Below, piece after piece: positions 6,557 to 7,194 of a DNA stretch of 7,194 nt. Each line of letters starts with the position of its first letter. Position 1 is the first letter of the stretch. The stretch lies in the NCBI GenBank assembly GCA_030746455.1, contig JASLMQ010000995.1, forward strand, positions 1-7,194, in the 5' to 3' direction. Made by a program: the position numbers and the translations under genes. A model generated the notes under the pieces. It did not search any database and was not told the DNA's origin. It saw only the letters and a program-made list of their open reading frames with translations. This stretch comes from Candidatus Latescibacterota bacterium (GTDB lineage Bacteria; Latescibacterota; UBA2968; GCA-2709665).

Positions 6557-6584
6557 CTATCGGCACATCTCCACGATCGCTTTA
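6557..6584 (-). promoter_or_regulatory. Sigma-28 (FliA)-like promoter candidate
   Basis: On the - strand TAAA (6584-6581) is followed after 16 bp by GCCGATAG (6564-6557). The sigma-28 consensus is TAAA-N15-GCCGATAA, so the -10 matches 7 of 8 and the spacer is one base longer. No better sigma-70 pair was found in the gap. It would give a leader of about 45 bases before the hypothetical gene at 6503, and it starts just beyond the terminator of the upstream OmpA-type gene. Confidence 0.4.
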
Positions 6585-6590
6585 GGCCAA

Positions 6591-6626
6591 ACACAAACCC
6601 CCTCCGACCTGTGGATCGAAGGGGGT
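6591..6626 (-). terminator. Intrinsic terminator of the OmpA-type gene
   Basis: Read on the - strand, ACCCCCT (6626-6620) pairs with AGGGGGT (6603-6597), and the stem continues inward through TCGATCC against GGTCGG with one bulged T and one G-U pair, leaving a 3-base loop. It is followed by a T-rich stretch (TTTGTGT, 6597-6591). It lies about 60 bp after the TAG stop at 6688-6690. Confidence 0.78.
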
Positions 6627-6687
6627 CCTGCCACCCGGGCAACTCTCGCGCCGCTGCTGTATCTCGGAGTTTCGTTCCTAGAGAGGT

Positions 6688-7194
6688 CTACTTCTCGATC
6701 ACGATCTCGAAACGGCGGTTCTTCCTCTGACCCTCCGGGGTGGCGTTGGAGGCCACGGGCTTGCTCTCGCCGTAGCCCACGGTGATGAACATGTTCTCAT
6801 CGAAACCGCCCTGGTTGACCAGGTAGTCCACCACGCTCTGGGCTCGGGCCTCAGAGATCGCCAGGTTGACATCCTCCTCACCCGTGCTGTCCGTGTGGCC
6901 CTCGATCCGGACCTTGGTCAGACGGAAGCGCTTGATGAAGGCGATGCCTCGATCGAGCTCTCTGATGGCCTCGGGCCGGAGTGTGCTGCTGCCCGAGTCG
7001 AAGAGATTCTCCGATTGCACCACGAAGACCGGCTGGACGTAGTCGCCCACCAGAACCGCATTGCGCTCGCGGTGCGGATCCGACAGTGCGGCCAGCTCAA
7101 GCACGCGCCCAACCGAATAGTCTTCCCGAACGTCCACGGCCTTCATCCGCCCGATGAACTTCCGAGTCCTGACCGTGAAGTTCCCGAAATCGGC
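6688..7194 (-). CDS. OmpA-family peptidoglycan-binding domain protein, C-terminal part
   Basis: The frame is open from the right edge (7194) to a TAG at 6688-6690, giving 168 visible residues; the gene starts outside the window. An internal ATG at 7144 lacks special support, and the upstream codons (ADFGNFTVRTRKFIGR) read as normal protein, so I treat the gene as partial. The last ~105 residues are a canonical OmpA C-terminal domain: FDSGSSTLRPEA, VRIEGHTDSTG, an N-L-A-x-S-E-A-R-A helix, VGYGESKPVASN and GQRKNRRFEIVI, including the Asp and Arg that bind meso-diaminopimelate in peptidoglycan. Such domains tether outer-membrane or periplasmic proteins to the cell wall. Ahead of it, DYSVGRVLELA then GDYVQPVFVV suggests a small beta domain of the kind found in other envelope proteins (an 'S..G.v......i..GD.V' pattern). 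Pal-like, MotB-like or porin-type parents are all possible; the N terminus would decide. An intrinsic terminator follows. Confidence 0.88.
   Translation of the reverse strand, partial: ADFGNFTVRTRKFIGRMKAVDVREDYSVGRVLELAALSDPHRERNAVLVGDYVQPVFVVQSENLFDSGSSTLRPEAIRELDRGIAFIKRFRLTKVRIEGHTDSTGEEDVNLAISEARAQSVVDYLVNQGGFDENMFITVGYGESKPVASNATPEGQRKNRRFEIVIEK

Noticed and set aside
5856..6785. Open frame of 309 codons on the + strand spanning parts of two - strand genes
   Set aside because: It crosses the intergenic gap, terminator and promoter region and is antisense to the hypothetical and OmpA-type genes; no recognisable motif or suitable ribosome site.

Overview
The window is about 7.2 kb of GC-rich, densely coded DNA. 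It looks like chromosome from a Gram-negative bacterium, because one edge holds a peptidoglycan-binding OmpA-type protein, which implies an outer membrane. The mix of genes (MocA-type nucleotidyltransferase, McsA-like zinc-ribbon protein, receiver protein, GH106-like sugar-hydrolase scaffold, OmpA) does not settle the phylum. No tRNA, rRNA, transposase, integrase or CRISPR array was seen.

Layout. (1) Positions 1-799 hold the 3' end of a short-chain dehydrogenase/reductase gene (+) that runs into a convergent mocA-like gene (-); the two coding ends overlap by 53 bp. (2) Positions 800-1097 are noncoding and carry a good candidate promoter for the mocA-like gene and a candidate promoter for the genes to the right. 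(3) Positions 1098-5427 are a probable three-gene operon on the + strand with gaps of about 30 bp: a small protein made of two tandem zinc ribbons, a response-regulator receiver domain anchored to the membrane by a C-terminal helix, and a 1084-residue GH106-like multidomain protein without a signal peptide. A perfect 15-bp GC-rich hairpin lies just after it. (4) Positions 5511-7194 are on the - strand: a 330-residue protein of unknown function with repeated FFD motifs, preceded by a sigma-28-like promoter, and before it in transcription order an OmpA-family C-terminal domain whose gene continues past the right edge and ends in a clear intrinsic terminator.

How the genes may work together. The middle cluster is the most unusual part. 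It combines a predicted redox- or metal-sensitive zinc protein, a receiver tethered to the inner membrane by a basic stretch and one helix, and a large hydrolase-like protein that keeps the fold signatures of its family but appears to have lost its characteristic acidic residues. A cytoplasmic, possibly carbohydrate-sensing system is one reading, but this is inference from gene order and motifs only. The right-hand pair may belong to cell-envelope or motility functions, which is also inferred.
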